Shown here piece after piece: positions 8,240-16,127 of a stretch of DNA of 64,000 nucleotides. Location of the stretch: assembly GCF_008065375.1 (NCBI RefSeq), contig NZ_VJYI01000001.1, positions 186,001-250,000 of the forward strand. The letters are read 5' to 3'. The notes under the pieces are model-generated. The model was not told the origin of the DNA. It saw nothing but the letters and a program-made list of their open reading frames with translations, and searched no databases. Position 1 is the first letter of the stretch. Each line of letters begins with the position of its first letter. Made by a program: the position numbers and the translations under genes. This DNA is from Nonomuraea sp. SYSU D8015. GTDB lineage: Bacteria; Actinomycetota; Actinomycetes; Streptosporangiales; Streptosporangiaceae.

Positions 8240-10075
8240 CTAATGCGGCAAGGACGCTTCCGCGTTGATGACGATCTTGCCCAGGAAATGGCCGTCTTCG
8301 CTGCGGCGATGCGCGTCGGCGGTCCGCTCCAGGGGGAACGTCTCCGCGACCGGCACGCGTATGCCCTCGTCCGCGGGAAGGGCCAGGGATCCCCCTCCCG
8401 AGGAGAACCGGACCCCCAAGCGGGCCGCGCCGGCCCGGTCCGCGATGGTGATCACCTTGTCCGGGTCGCCGGTGAGCTTGACCGACAGCTCCAGCTCGCC
8501 CCGTCCTGAAGCGTCCAGGACCCGGTCGATCGGCCCGGGGAGGCGCTCCTCCAGGCCGTCGCCGTAGGCGACCGGGTGGATGCCGAGGCCGCGAAGGGCG
8601 TCGTGGTGGCGTTCGCTCGCGGTGCCGACCACTTCGGCCCCGCGGGCCAGGGCGAGCTGCGCGGCGGCCAGGCCGACGCCGCCCGCGACCGCGTGGATCA
8701 GCAGCGTGTGGCCGCTCCGCAGGTCGAGCAGGCCCAGCGCGCGGTGGGCGGTCTCGAGCGCCACGGGGAGCGCGGCGGCCTCCTCGTACGAGAGGTCGTC
8801 CGGCTTGGCCCTCAGGTTGCCCGCGTCGGCGATCGCGTGCGTGGCCGCCGCGCCGGAGGCGACCCGGCCGTACACCGGCTGCCCGAGCCGCCATTCCTCG
8901 ACGCCCGGGCCGAGCGCGTCGATCGTGCCCGCCAGCTCCAGCCCGGTGCCCTGGGGGCCGACGATCGGGGCGCCCATGAAGCCGCGGCGGATCTTCCAGT
9001 CGATGGGGTTCACCCCGGCCGCCCTGACCGCCACCCGCACCTGGCCGGGGCCCGGCTGGGGCATCGGGATCTCCTCCAGCTCCAGTACCTCCGGGCCGCC
9101 GTACGCCCGGTACCGTACGGCCTGCGCGGTGACCAGCAGGACCGCCTTGCCGACCAGCTCGCGGGCGGCCAGGGCGGCGTGTGCCTCGTGGGCGCGCTCC
9201 AGCGGCACCGCCAGACCGACCACGGTCGCCATCCTGCCCGCGGCCGCCTCCTCCATGGTGCGCTCGGCCAGGCGCTTGAACTCGGCCGGCGCGAACTGGA
9301 CCTGCTCCATGCCGATCAGCCGCACGCCCCGCCGCTCGGCCTCCGCCGGAGTGACCGCCGCCGTGGTACCACTCGGCGCCCCGAAGGCGAAGAACCTCCC
9401 GCCCGGCTCCACCATCCGGAACGCCTCTCCGCCGACGCTTGCGCCGGCCCCGTCGAACACGACGTCGAACCCGTCCCGCGTTCCCGGCGCCAGGGCCGTG
9501 TAGTCGATCATCTCGGCCGCCCCCGCTTCGAGGGCGGCCCGGCGCTTGGCCGTGCCGTGCGCCGCGGCCGTGACGCGGGCCCCGGCCGCGGCCGCCAGCC
9601 GTACGAGCGCCAGTCCCAGCGCCCCGCCGGCGCCGGTGACCAGCACCCGTGTCCCGTGCTCCAGCTCGGCCGCCTCGACCAGGCTCAACGCCGCCGGTCC
9701 GACTTGGATGAGCGCCGCCGCCCGCCACGAGGGCAGCCCATCGGGCACCGCCACCACGGTCGCGAGATCGGCGGCGACCTGCTCGGCGTACCCGCCGCCG
9801 GACACCAGCGCGGCCACCCGCCGCCCCACCCACCCGGCGTCGACCCCGTCACCTGCCGACAGCACCCGCCCGGCCACTCCGGTGCCCGGCACGTACGGCG
9901 GCTCATGGTCGAACCACTCGCGCCCCCACCCGCTCCGCAGCTGAGCGTCGATGGACATGACGTCCACCGCCGACACCCCGATCACCACCTGCCCGGGACC
10001 CGCCACCGGCTCGGGCGCCTCGCGGACCTCGAGCACCTCGGGCCCGCCGAACTTCGTCACCTCGATAATTCGCAT
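8240..10075 (-). CDS. tandem fusion of two MDR quinone-oxidoreductase domains
   Basis: A single 611-residue open frame contains two complete zinc-independent medium-chain dehydrogenase/reductase proteins end to end. Domain 1 (about 1-315) begins FGGPEVLEVREAPEP and has the NADP-binding VLVTGAGGALGLALVRLA; it ends GKAVLLV, where such proteins usually stop. Domain 2 (about 320-611) begins AVRYRAYGGPEVLELEEIP, has the nucleotide loop LIHAVAGGVGLAAAQLA and ends GKIVINAEA. There is no ATG, GTG or TTG at the junction, so domain 2 cannot start independently there. Each unit would reduce quinones or enones with NADPH. A MerR/SoxR-like promoter lies immediately upstream. It heads the operon with the WYL regulator and Ntn hydrolase. 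A sequencing artefact at the junction cannot be excluded. Confidence 0.85.
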   Translation of the reverse strand: MRIIEVTKFGGPEVLEVREAPEPVAGPGQVVIGVSAVDVMSIDAQLRSGWGREWFDHEPPYVPGTGVAGRVLSAGDGVDAGWVGRRVAALVSGGGYAEQVAADLATVVAVPDGLPSWRAAALIQVGPAALSLVEAAELEHGTRVLVTGAGGALGLALVRLAAAAGARVTAAAHGTAKRRAALEAGAAEMIDYTALAPGTRDGFDVVFDGAGASVGGEAFRMVEPGGRFFAFGAPSGTTAAVTPAEAERRGVRLIGMEQVQFAPAEFKRLAERTMEEAAAGRMATVVGLAVPLERAHEAHAALAARELVGKAVLLVTAQAVRYRAYGGPEVLELEEIPMPQPGPGQVRVAVRAAGVNPIDWKIRRGFMGAPIVGPQGTGLELAGTIDALGPGVEEWRLGQPVYGRVASGAAATHAIADAGNLRAKPDDLSYEEAAALPVALETAHRALGLLDLRSGHTLLIHAVAGGVGLAAAQLALARGAEVVGTASERHHDALRGLGIHPVAYGDGLEERLPGPIDRVLDASGRGELELSVKLTGDPDKVITIADRAGAARLGVRFSSGGGSLALPADEGIRVPVAETFPLERTADAHRRSEDGHFLGKIVINAEASLPH

Positions 10076-10082
10076 GACGGCG

Positions 10083-10113
10083 AGTCTTGTACCTCAACCG
10101 AGGTTGAGGTCAA
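10083..10113 (-). promoter_or_regulatory. MerR/SoxR-type promoter with 20-bp palindrome
   Basis: ACCTCAACCGAGGTTGAGGT (10091-10110) has perfect 9-bp arms around a 2-bp centre. On the minus strand it sits between a -35 TTGACC (10108-10113) and a -10-like AAGACT (10083-10088) with a 19-bp spacer, the over-long spacing that MerR-family activators correct. The outer CCTCAA/TTGAGG hexamers and the 18-bp core length match the SoxR box as I remember it. The -10 ends 7 bp before the ATG at 10075, so the mRNA could be leaderless. No merR/soxR gene is visible in this window. Confidence 0.6.
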
Positions 10114-10114
10114 G

Positions 10115-10468
10115 TCAGTTCACGTCGTACGCCGTCTCGTGGCGCGGCTCGTACAGCCCGAGTCGCCCGCCCCCGGGCAGCGTGATCGCCGTGAGCAGCC
10201 CCCACCCCTCGTCGCTGACCGGCGCGGCGAACTCCACCCCCTTGGCCCGCAGCTCCTCCATCGTGCGCTCCAGGTCGTCGCACATCAGGTAGAGCTGGTG
10301 AACCTCCGCCCCGTCCGTGGGATGCAGGGCCACCTCCGCGGGCGGCAGCTTGAAGATCAGCCAGCCGCCGCCCGCGTCGACGTTCGGACAGCTGAGCACG
10401 TCGCGGAAGAACGCCCGGTCGGCGTCCGCGTCGCGGCTGTAAATGATCAGATGCGCTCCGTTGATCAT
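10115..10468 (-). CDS. VOC-family (glyoxalase/bleomycin-resistance fold) protein
   Basis: A 117-residue single-module vicinal-oxygen-chelate protein. It starts INGAHLIIYSRDADADRAFF, the usual first beta strand and helix, followed by GGWLIFKLPPAEVALHP, YLMCDDLERTMEELRAKGVEF and GRLGLYEPRHE. His 5 and the Glu of LYEP are in the positions of possible metal ligands. Function within the superfamily (isomerase, dioxygenase, binding or resistance protein) cannot be assigned. Its 3' end lies just upstream of the MerR-type promoter, and the gene is on the same strand as the MDR operon but separated from it by that promoter. Confidence 0.85.
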   Translation of the reverse strand: MINGAHLIIYSRDADADRAFFRDVLSCPNVDAGGGWLIFKLPPAEVALHPTDGAEVHQLYLMCDDLERTMEELRAKGVEFAAPVSDEGWGLLTAITLPGGGRLGLYEPRHETAYDVN

Positions 10469-10492
10469 GTGCTCACGATACGCCGAACCGCC

Positions 10493-10523
10493 CGGCCGTC
10501 CCAGGAGCGGGAGCCGGACGGCC
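10493..10523 (-). terminator. possible terminator hairpin after the Nramp-like gene
   Basis: GGCCGTCC (10494-10501) and GGACGGCC (10516-10523) form an 8-bp stem with a 14-base GC-rich loop, 10 bp beyond the stop of the transporter gene on the minus strand. No U-run follows, as is usual in high-GC actinomycetes. Confidence 0.4.
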
Positions 10524-10532
10524 CGGTCGCCG

Positions 10533-11969
10533 TCACCCTCCGCCGAACAACCGCTGGGCCTGCTGGATGAGCGTCAGCACGGTCAGGGTGCCGAAGAAGG
10601 CCACCGACCAGATCAGCGCCCCGAGCCGGTACGAACGCACCTTGATGGCGTCCGGCAGCGACCGCCGGTTCAGGATGATCAGCAGGATCGAGTACACGAA
10701 CATCATCACGGCCGCGAAGCTCGCCGAGAACACCAGCAGGATGAGCGGCTGGTCGAAGCCCAGCAGCAGGATCGCGATCCCGATGAGCACCATCGCCCAG
10801 ACGGTGTAGAAGTAGATCTTGTTGACCGAGATCGGCTTGTCGCGCAGGTAGACCGTCTTGATCGTGTCGGAGGCCAGCCGGGAGGTGTAGTCGACGATGC
10901 CCATGGCCGAGGCGAACAGCGCCAGCGCCCCGATCAGCCAGAACAGCACGCCGAACCAGGGGCCGACGATGCTCTGCAGCGCCTGGCCCTCGACCTTCAG
11001 GAAGCCGATGCTGTTGGCCAGCCCTTCCCTCCCGAAGACGGTCGAGTACGCCAGCATCGACATGAGGGCGATCGTCACGAACGACACCATCGCGAACGTC
11101 CACGCCTGCTCGACGTTCGCGAAGCGCCACCACTGCCGCCACCGCGCCAGGTTCTCCTTGGTCGGCGCGAACTGGTATCCGGTCGAGGCGGCCGCCTCCT
11201 CGTGCCCGGTCACCGGGCTGACCAGGCGCGGCACGTACGCGCCCATGCCGAAGCCCTTGTCGCGGATCCAGTTGCTCTGGCACAGGTTCTGGCCGCCGCC
11301 CGCGCCCGCGTACGCGATGGCGCCCATCAGCAGGGCGAACTCCAGCGCCGGCACCGGGAAGCGGGCCCCGACGGTCATCCCCTTGCCGAGCTCGGCCCAG
11401 CTCTCGGCATTGATCGCGAACACGATCGCGACCACGATCAGCGTCGCCACCAGGGCGATCTTCACGAAGATCACCCGTTCCAGCGCGATGTAGATCACGG
11501 GTGCCAGCGTCAGCCCGAGCGCGATCACGATGAGCATGCCGATGGCGATCCACCGCACGCTGCCCGCGTCCGTCCCGGTCAGGTAGGTCACCATGGTGGC
11601 GGAGCTTGTCACCCAGCCCGGCCACAGGTTGGAGGCGAGCGTCATGAGGACGAAGACGAGCCCCCAGTGGCGCCACATCCGGCTGAACCCGGTGAGCGCG
11701 GTCTCACCGGTGGCCAGGGTGTAGCGCTCGATCTCCATGTTGAGGAACCACTGGGTGATGATCCCGATCGCGGCTCCCCAGATGAAGATGAGCCCGACTT
11801 GGGAGGCGATGTACGGCCAGAGGATGAACTCGCCCGAGGCCAGTCCCACGCCGGCGCCGACCAGGCCGGGGCCGATGATGCGCCATTTCGACGTGGGTGG
11901 TTCGGGGAGGTCTCGGACGGTGACGGGCGGTAGGACTCGCGCAGGAACGGTCGGGATGAACTCCGCCAT
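10533..11969 (-). CDS. Nramp-related membrane transporter
   Basis: A 478-residue integral membrane protein with about eleven hydrophobic segments, similar overall to the Nramp/SLC11 family (LeuT fold), starting KWRIIGPGLVGAGVGLASGEF. In true manganese/iron Nramps the first helix carries DPGN and helix 6 carries an MPH-type motif that bind the metal. Here the equivalent regions read GLASGEF and AGAGGGQNLCQSNW, so both metal-binding motifs are absent. Such divergent members may carry another ion or act by another mechanism (inference). The ATG at 11969 was chosen as the first in-frame start; GGAG lies close before it. It appears monocistronic, followed by a weak hairpin. Confidence 0.75.
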   Translation of the reverse strand: MAEFIPTVPARVLPPVTVRDLPEPPTSKWRIIGPGLVGAGVGLASGEFILWPYIASQVGLIFIWGAAIGIITQWFLNMEIERYTLATGETALTGFSRMWRHWGLVFVLMTLASNLWPGWVTSSATMVTYLTGTDAGSVRWIAIGMLIVIALGLTLAPVIYIALERVIFVKIALVATLIVVAIVFAINAESWAELGKGMTVGARFPVPALEFALLMGAIAYAGAGGGQNLCQSNWIRDKGFGMGAYVPRLVSPVTGHEEAAASTGYQFAPTKENLARWRQWWRFANVEQAWTFAMVSFVTIALMSMLAYSTVFGREGLANSIGFLKVEGQALQSIVGPWFGVLFWLIGALALFASAMGIVDYTSRLASDTIKTVYLRDKPISVNKIYFYTVWAMVLIGIAILLLGFDQPLILLVFSASFAAVMMFVYSILLIILNRRSLPDAIKVRSYRLGALIWSVAFFGTLTVLTLIQQAQRLFGGG

Positions 11970-12033
11970 GCGGTCTCCTTGTTCGGCTTACCTATCCGTC
12001 ACATTACAGAGACCTGAAACGCGGGTGGAATAG

Positions 12034-12822
12034 CTAGTTAACCACCACTATGTACTCTCCCCGTTCCGTAAAACCGACCACATGACCGCCCGCGCCCATC
12101 AGTGCCCCGAGCACGGTCCGGACCGCCATCCGCCACTCCTTGGCGGCCGCCGGATCCGTCCGCCGCAACGCCTCGATGTCCCGCGGCGTCCCCACCAGCA
12201 CCACGTCGCCTTGAACCCCTCTCACGACGGGGCGATCACCCTCGGACCCCAGCAGCACGGGCAACGCCCCGACGTCGGCCGGCGAGGTGCCCGCTCCGCC
12301 GTCTTCGCCCGGATTCACCTGCCACGCCGTCAGCAGCCGGTCGGAGGCGTCCCCCTCGTTGATCGCGTCCGCCATCGCCCCGTAGAAGTCCTCCACGTAC
12401 GCCTCGGGTTGGGCGCCCAGCTTGGCCAGGTTGAACCGGGCGTTCCTCCGCACCAGGGGATCGAACGTCCACGTGATCCGCTCCAGGCCCCGCTCCCGGC
12501 ACCACTCCCGCTGGTGCAGCTTCAGCGCGTAGCCGATGCCCCGGCCCTTGACGGCCCCGGTCACGTGGGAGTGCAGCGCCCGGCCGGCGGCGCGGAATCC
12601 GACGGACGCGCCCACGAGCGTGTCCTCCTCGAACGCCCCCGCCACGTAGTTGCCGGTGTGCGCGAACCCGATCATCAACTCCACGGTGATGGGCGGGTTG
12701 TGCGGATCCGGGTGCCAGATCTGGTCGAAGAGCCGGTAGACCTCCCGGAACTCGCCGATCTCCCGCAACTCCCTGATCTCCACACCGGCCTTGGCCGCCG
12801 CCTCTTCGCTCTCGCTGGTCAT
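12034..12822 (-). CDS. GNAT-family acetyltransferase (COG3375-like)
   Basis: A predicted acyl-CoA N-acyltransferase. The GNAT core begins at IRELREIGEFREVYRLFDQIW, then AGAFEEDTLVGASVGF, the acetyl-CoA-binding helix following VKGRGIGYALKLHQREW, and ITWTFDPLVRRNARFNLAKLGA, which is characteristic of the COG3375 subgroup. The frame extends upstream to an ATG at 12897. I prefer 12822, because the extra 25 codons have only about two-thirds G/C at third positions, unlike the rest, and no convincing ribosome site precedes either start. Substrate unknown. It is divergent from the inhibitor gene at 12958. Confidence 0.8.
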   Translation of the reverse strand: MTSESEEAAAKAGVEIRELREIGEFREVYRLFDQIWHPDPHNPPITVELMIGFAHTGNYVAGAFEEDTLVGASVGFRAAGRALHSHVTGAVKGRGIGYALKLHQREWCRERGLERITWTFDPLVRRNARFNLAKLGAQPEAYVEDFYGAMADAINEGDASDRLLTAWQVNPGEDGGAGTSPADVGALPVLLGSEGDRPVVRGVQGDVVLVGTPRDIEALRRTDPAAAKEWRMAVRTVLGALMGAGGHVVGFTERGEYIVVVN

Positions 12823-12957
12823 CTCACCATTTACCCACGTCGCGCCCGGTGGGGGCGACGTGGGACGTGTCTCCATCACGGTGAGTCGCAGTCTCATGAC
12901 TTAATGTGGTCAGGTGTGCCGTCCCGGCCGGGACGCCCGTTGAAACAGGGGGATTCC

Positions 12958-13425
12958 ATGACTTTCGCGCTGATCGCCGTCGCCCGCAGGACGGCCGCGC
13001 TCGGGCTCTGCGCCGTCGCGATCCTGGCCGCGCCGTCGCCTGCCGCCGCCGCGGCGGGAGCGGAGCTGGACATCGCCGTCTCTCCTGCAGACGGCGGCGC
13101 GTACAGGATGAACCTCCGCTGCGGCCCGGACGGAGGCGGCCACCCCCGGCCCGTGGAGGCGTGCGACGCGCTGCGCGCCGTCAACGGATGGATTAAGCAC
13201 CTGAACGTCGATCCCGGCCCGTGTCCGTTGATCTACATGCCGGTCGACGTCTCGATCACCGGCCATTGGCGCGGGCGGCGCGTCTCGTACCAGCACCGAT
13301 TCCCCAGCACCTGCGAGATGCGGAGAGCCCTCGGCCCGGTCGTGGAGGCCACGGCCCGACCGGAGGCGGCGGCTCCGTTCAAGCCAGCCGTTCCCCGAGG
13401 AAGCGGTGGACGTTCCCACCGATGA
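12958..13425 (+). CDS. SSI-family secreted subtilisin inhibitor
   Basis: A 155-residue secreted protease inhibitor. Residues 1-33 form a Sec signal peptide ending in an alanine-rich stretch. The mature part matches the Streptomyces subtilisin inhibitor fold, with four mature cysteines (55, 69, 89, 119) in the expected two pairs and CPLIYMPVDVSITGHWRGRR, the reactive-loop region. By alignment with SSI (C-P-M-V-Y), the P1-P1' bond is Leu91-Ile92, suggesting inhibition of subtilisin- or chymotrypsin-like enzymes. The ATG is preceded by AGGGGGA. The C-terminus runs about 25 residues past the usual family end and overlaps the convergent dipeptidase gene by 47 bp. Confidence 0.88.
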   Translation: MTFALIAVARRTAALGLCAVAILAAPSPAAAAAGAELDIAVSPADGGAYRMNLRCGPDGGGHPRPVEACDALRAVNGWIKHLNVDPGPCPLIYMPVDVSITGHWRGRRVSYQHRFPSTCEMRRALGPVVEATARPEAAAPFKPAVPRGSGGRSHR

Positions 13426-14407
13426 TCTTCATGACGTCCTTCTCCGGCAGGCCGCGCTCGAGCAGGCCCTCGGTGACCATCGGCAGGCCCGCCGGCCCCT
13501 CCAGGCCGGGCACCGCGGCCTTCGGGTCCACGCCCCTCGGGAAGAAGTCCTCGCAACAGGGCGGCGTCAGATCGTCCATGACCTCGCGGATGAAGTCGGG
13601 GCCGAGGCCGACGTGGTCGATGCCGGCGACCGCCGCGATGTGCTCGATGTGGTCGAGCAGGCGGTCGAGCGTCATGTCCTCCGAGCGGTCGGCGAGGAAG
13701 GGGCCGAAGAAGTTGACGCAGATCACGCCGCCCGTGGCGGCCACGCCGCGCAGCTGCTCGTCGGTGAGGTTGCGGTGGTGGTCGCGCAGCGCGCGGGCGG
13801 AGGAGTGGGTGGCCATGACCGGCTTGGTGGCCAGCTCCAGCACGTGGGCGAGGCCGGAGGCGCCCAGGTGGGAGACGTCGAAGACGATGCCGAGCCGCTC
13901 CATCTCCGCCAGCGCGGCGATGCCGTGCGAGGTAAGCCCGCTGCCCGTGGCGTCCTCGCCGCTGCCGTCGGCCAGCGGCGTGCGGCCGAAGTGCGCGATG
14001 GACGCCACCCGTACGCCGAGGCGGTGGACGGTCGAGATCAACTCGACATCGGCGTCGAGGCCCGGCATGCTCTCCAGCGCCAGCACCAGGGCGATCTTGC
14101 CGTCGCCGAGCGCCGCGTCGATGCCGGCGGCGTCGAGGCACAGGCGGACGTGGCCGGCGTTTCCCTCGGCGATCACATGTGCGCACTCGATCATGCGCAG
14201 CGTCTGCCGCAGCGCGCCTTCCGGCCGGTATTGGTCGTCGATGAAGACCGGCAGCACCTGCAGGTCGACCCCGCCGGCGACGAGTTGGGGCAGCCACCTC
14301 TCGCGGAAGAACGAGGCCCACTGCCCTGGCGGGCGGGCGGAGACGGCCATCAGCAGATCGTTGTGAGTGTCGGCCACGACGGCGCGCTGATGCAGCGGAA
14401 GCGTCAT
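13379..14407 (-). CDS. membrane dipeptidase (peptidase family M19)
   Basis: A 342-residue renal-dipeptidase-like zinc hydrolase. The metal-binding TIM-barrel signatures are present in order: ADTHND near residue 13 (His and Asp ligands), VLALES near 110 (bridging Glu), FDVSHLG, MATHSSARAL with its His, and IDHVGLGPDF with the Asp near 265. These enzymes hydrolyse dipeptides, often with D-residues, or related amide and lactone compounds. No signal peptide is seen, so it is probably cytoplasmic. ATG start at 14407 at the beginning of family homology. Convergent with, and overlapping, the subtilisin-inhibitor gene. Confidence 0.92.
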   Translation of the reverse strand: MTLPLHQRAVVADTHNDLLMAVSARPPGQWASFFRERWLPQLVAGGVDLQVLPVFIDDQYRPEGALRQTLRMIECAHVIAEGNAGHVRLCLDAAGIDAALGDGKIALVLALESMPGLDADVELISTVHRLGVRVASIAHFGRTPLADGSGEDATGSGLTSHGIAALAEMERLGIVFDVSHLGASGLAHVLELATKPVMATHSSARALRDHHRNLTDEQLRGVAATGGVICVNFFGPFLADRSEDMTLDRLLDHIEHIAAVAGIDHVGLGPDFIREVMDDLTPPCCEDFFPRGVDPKAAVPGLEGPAGLPMVTEGLLERGLPEKDVMKIIGGNVHRFLGERLA

Positions 14408-14535
14408 GGTCGGAAGTTATCGCGGTCGCCCGCGCCGCACCAACGGGCCGGAGTCCGATCTTCTGGATCACCCGTACGACCCCGGGTTCCCGGCGGACGG
14501 GGCGATCGGCGTGGGTGCACGCGGCGGGGCACGCG

Positions 14536-16020
14536 TCAGCTCGCGGGGATCGGGCGGTAGGCGTTGTGCGGGGGTTTGGCGGTCAGCTTGCGGTAGAGCG
14601 TCGTGGGGCCGGGCCAGTTGTTGGTGACGCGGCCCTCCGCCGTCATGTACCAGCTCTGGCATCCTCCGCCCCACACCATGCGCTCCATGGCCGCGTCGAG
14701 CCGCCCGCGCCACGCCGCCATGACCTCGGGCCGCACCTCGATCGGCCCGTGCGCGGCCAGGCGCGGCAGGCACGCCATGATGTGGTTCACCTGGCACTCG
14801 ATCATGAAGACGATGGAGTTGTGCCCGAGGTTGGTGTTCGGCCCGTACAGCAGGAACATGTTCGGGAAGTTCGGCACCGAGATGCCCAGGTACGCCTCCG
14901 CCCCGCCCGCCCACTGCTCCCGCAGCGACCGCCCGCCCCGCCCGGTGATCTCCATCGGGGCGAGGAAGTCGGTGGTCATGAAGCCGGTGGCGTACACGAT
15001 CGTGTCGACCTCGCGCACTCCCTCGGTGGTCTCGACGCCCTGCGGCACGAGCCGGACGATCTTGTCGGTGACCACGTCGACGTTGAGCCTGGTCAGGGCC
15101 GGGTAGAAGGCGCTGTCGATGACGACCCGCTTGCAACCCGGCGGGTAGGCGGGCGTGAGCTTGGCCTGCAGCTCAGGGTCGGGCACCTGGTCGCGCAGGT
15201 GCCGCAGCGCCCGCTTCCTGAGCAGGTCGGCGCTCCACCCCTGGGCGAGGGCGGGGTAGAGGGTGGCCTCGGCGTACCGGTAGATCCACTCGCGGTAGAC
15301 CCGCTGGAGGCCGGGGACGAGGCGGAACGCGAGCCTGGTCAGCGGCTGGAACGTGGCGTCCGGTTTGGGGATCACCCAGTTGGGAGTGCGCTGGAAGACG
15401 TACAGCCGCTCCGCCTGCTCGGCGACGCGCGGGATGAACTGGGCCGCCGACGAGCCGTTCCCGATCACCGCGACGTGCCTGCCCGTGAGGTCGTGATCGT
15501 GGTTCCAGCGCGCGGAATGGAAGGAGACGCCCGCGAAGTCCGACATTCCGGGGATATCGGGGAGGCGTGGCCGGCTGAGCTGCCCGACTCCCGTCACGAC
15601 CACGTCGAACGTCTCCGTGCGCTCCTCCGTGCCTTTCTCCATGCTTGTCGCGCCGTCGGCCGGGGGAGCGGCGGTCGTGACCTGCCACTGGGAGCCGTCG
15701 AAGACGGCTCGCCGCACTTCCGTGCGGAAACGGATTTTTCGCCTGACGTCGTATTTATCGGCGCAATGCTCTAGATAGCCGAGAATCTCCGGCTGCTCGG
15801 GGTAACGGCGGGTCCAGCTCGCGTACTTCTCGAACGAGTAGGAGTACAGATGGGATGGGATGTCGCAGCCCGCCCCCGGGTAGCTGTTGTCGCGCCAGGT
15901 GCCGCCGAGGCCGTCCGCCTTCTCGAACACGGTGTACGAGCGGACCCCGGCCCGTTCGAGCTGGATCGCCATGCACAGTCCGCCGAACCCCGCTCCGACG
16001 ATCGCGACGCTTGGTGCCAT
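14536..16020 (-). CDS. flavin monooxygenase of Baeyer-Villiger type
   Basis: A 494-residue class B flavoprotein monooxygenase. The FAD-binding GAGFGG is at residues 9-14 and the NADPH-binding IGNGSSA at 186-192. Between them the Baeyer-Villiger fingerprint FxGxxxHxxxW is fully matched at 162-172 (FAGVSFHSARW). The enzyme would insert oxygen next to a carbonyl, turning ketones into esters or lactones, using NADPH and O2. A polar insert (about 120-135) separates two strands before the fingerprint. It is alone between the dipeptidase and the NIF3 gene; a partly symmetric GTACTGTAAGTGAATAC stretch (about 16038-16054) just upstream may be an operator. Confidence 0.92.
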   Translation of the reverse strand: MAPSVAIVGAGFGGLCMAIQLERAGVRSYTVFEKADGLGGTWRDNSYPGAGCDIPSHLYSYSFEKYASWTRRYPEQPEILGYLEHCADKYDVRRKIRFRTEVRRAVFDGSQWQVTTAAPPADGATSMEKGTEERTETFDVVVTGVGQLSRPRLPDIPGMSDFAGVSFHSARWNHDHDLTGRHVAVIGNGSSAAQFIPRVAEQAERLYVFQRTPNWVIPKPDATFQPLTRLAFRLVPGLQRVYREWIYRYAEATLYPALAQGWSADLLRKRALRHLRDQVPDPELQAKLTPAYPPGCKRVVIDSAFYPALTRLNVDVVTDKIVRLVPQGVETTEGVREVDTIVYATGFMTTDFLAPMEITGRGGRSLREQWAGGAEAYLGISVPNFPNMFLLYGPNTNLGHNSIVFMIECQVNHIMACLPRLAAHGPIEVRPEVMAAWRGRLDAAMERMVWGGGCQSWYMTAEGRVTNNWPGPTTLYRKLTAKPPHNAYRPIPAS

Positions 16021-16127
16021 GCCGTCCTCCGCGTGTCAGTATTCACTTACAGTACGCCGAACCGTGTTCTGCCGACACCCCTTCCCATCCTCCGCGAGCG
16101 CCTCCCACGGGCCGGTAGTCTTCGCAG

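Noticed and set aside
6103..16020. A natural-product biosynthetic gene cluster
   Set aside because: Tailoring-like enzymes occur (AurF-like oxygenase, monooxygenase, Ntn hydrolase, ligase), but no PKS, NRPS, RiPP or terpene core gene is present in the window.
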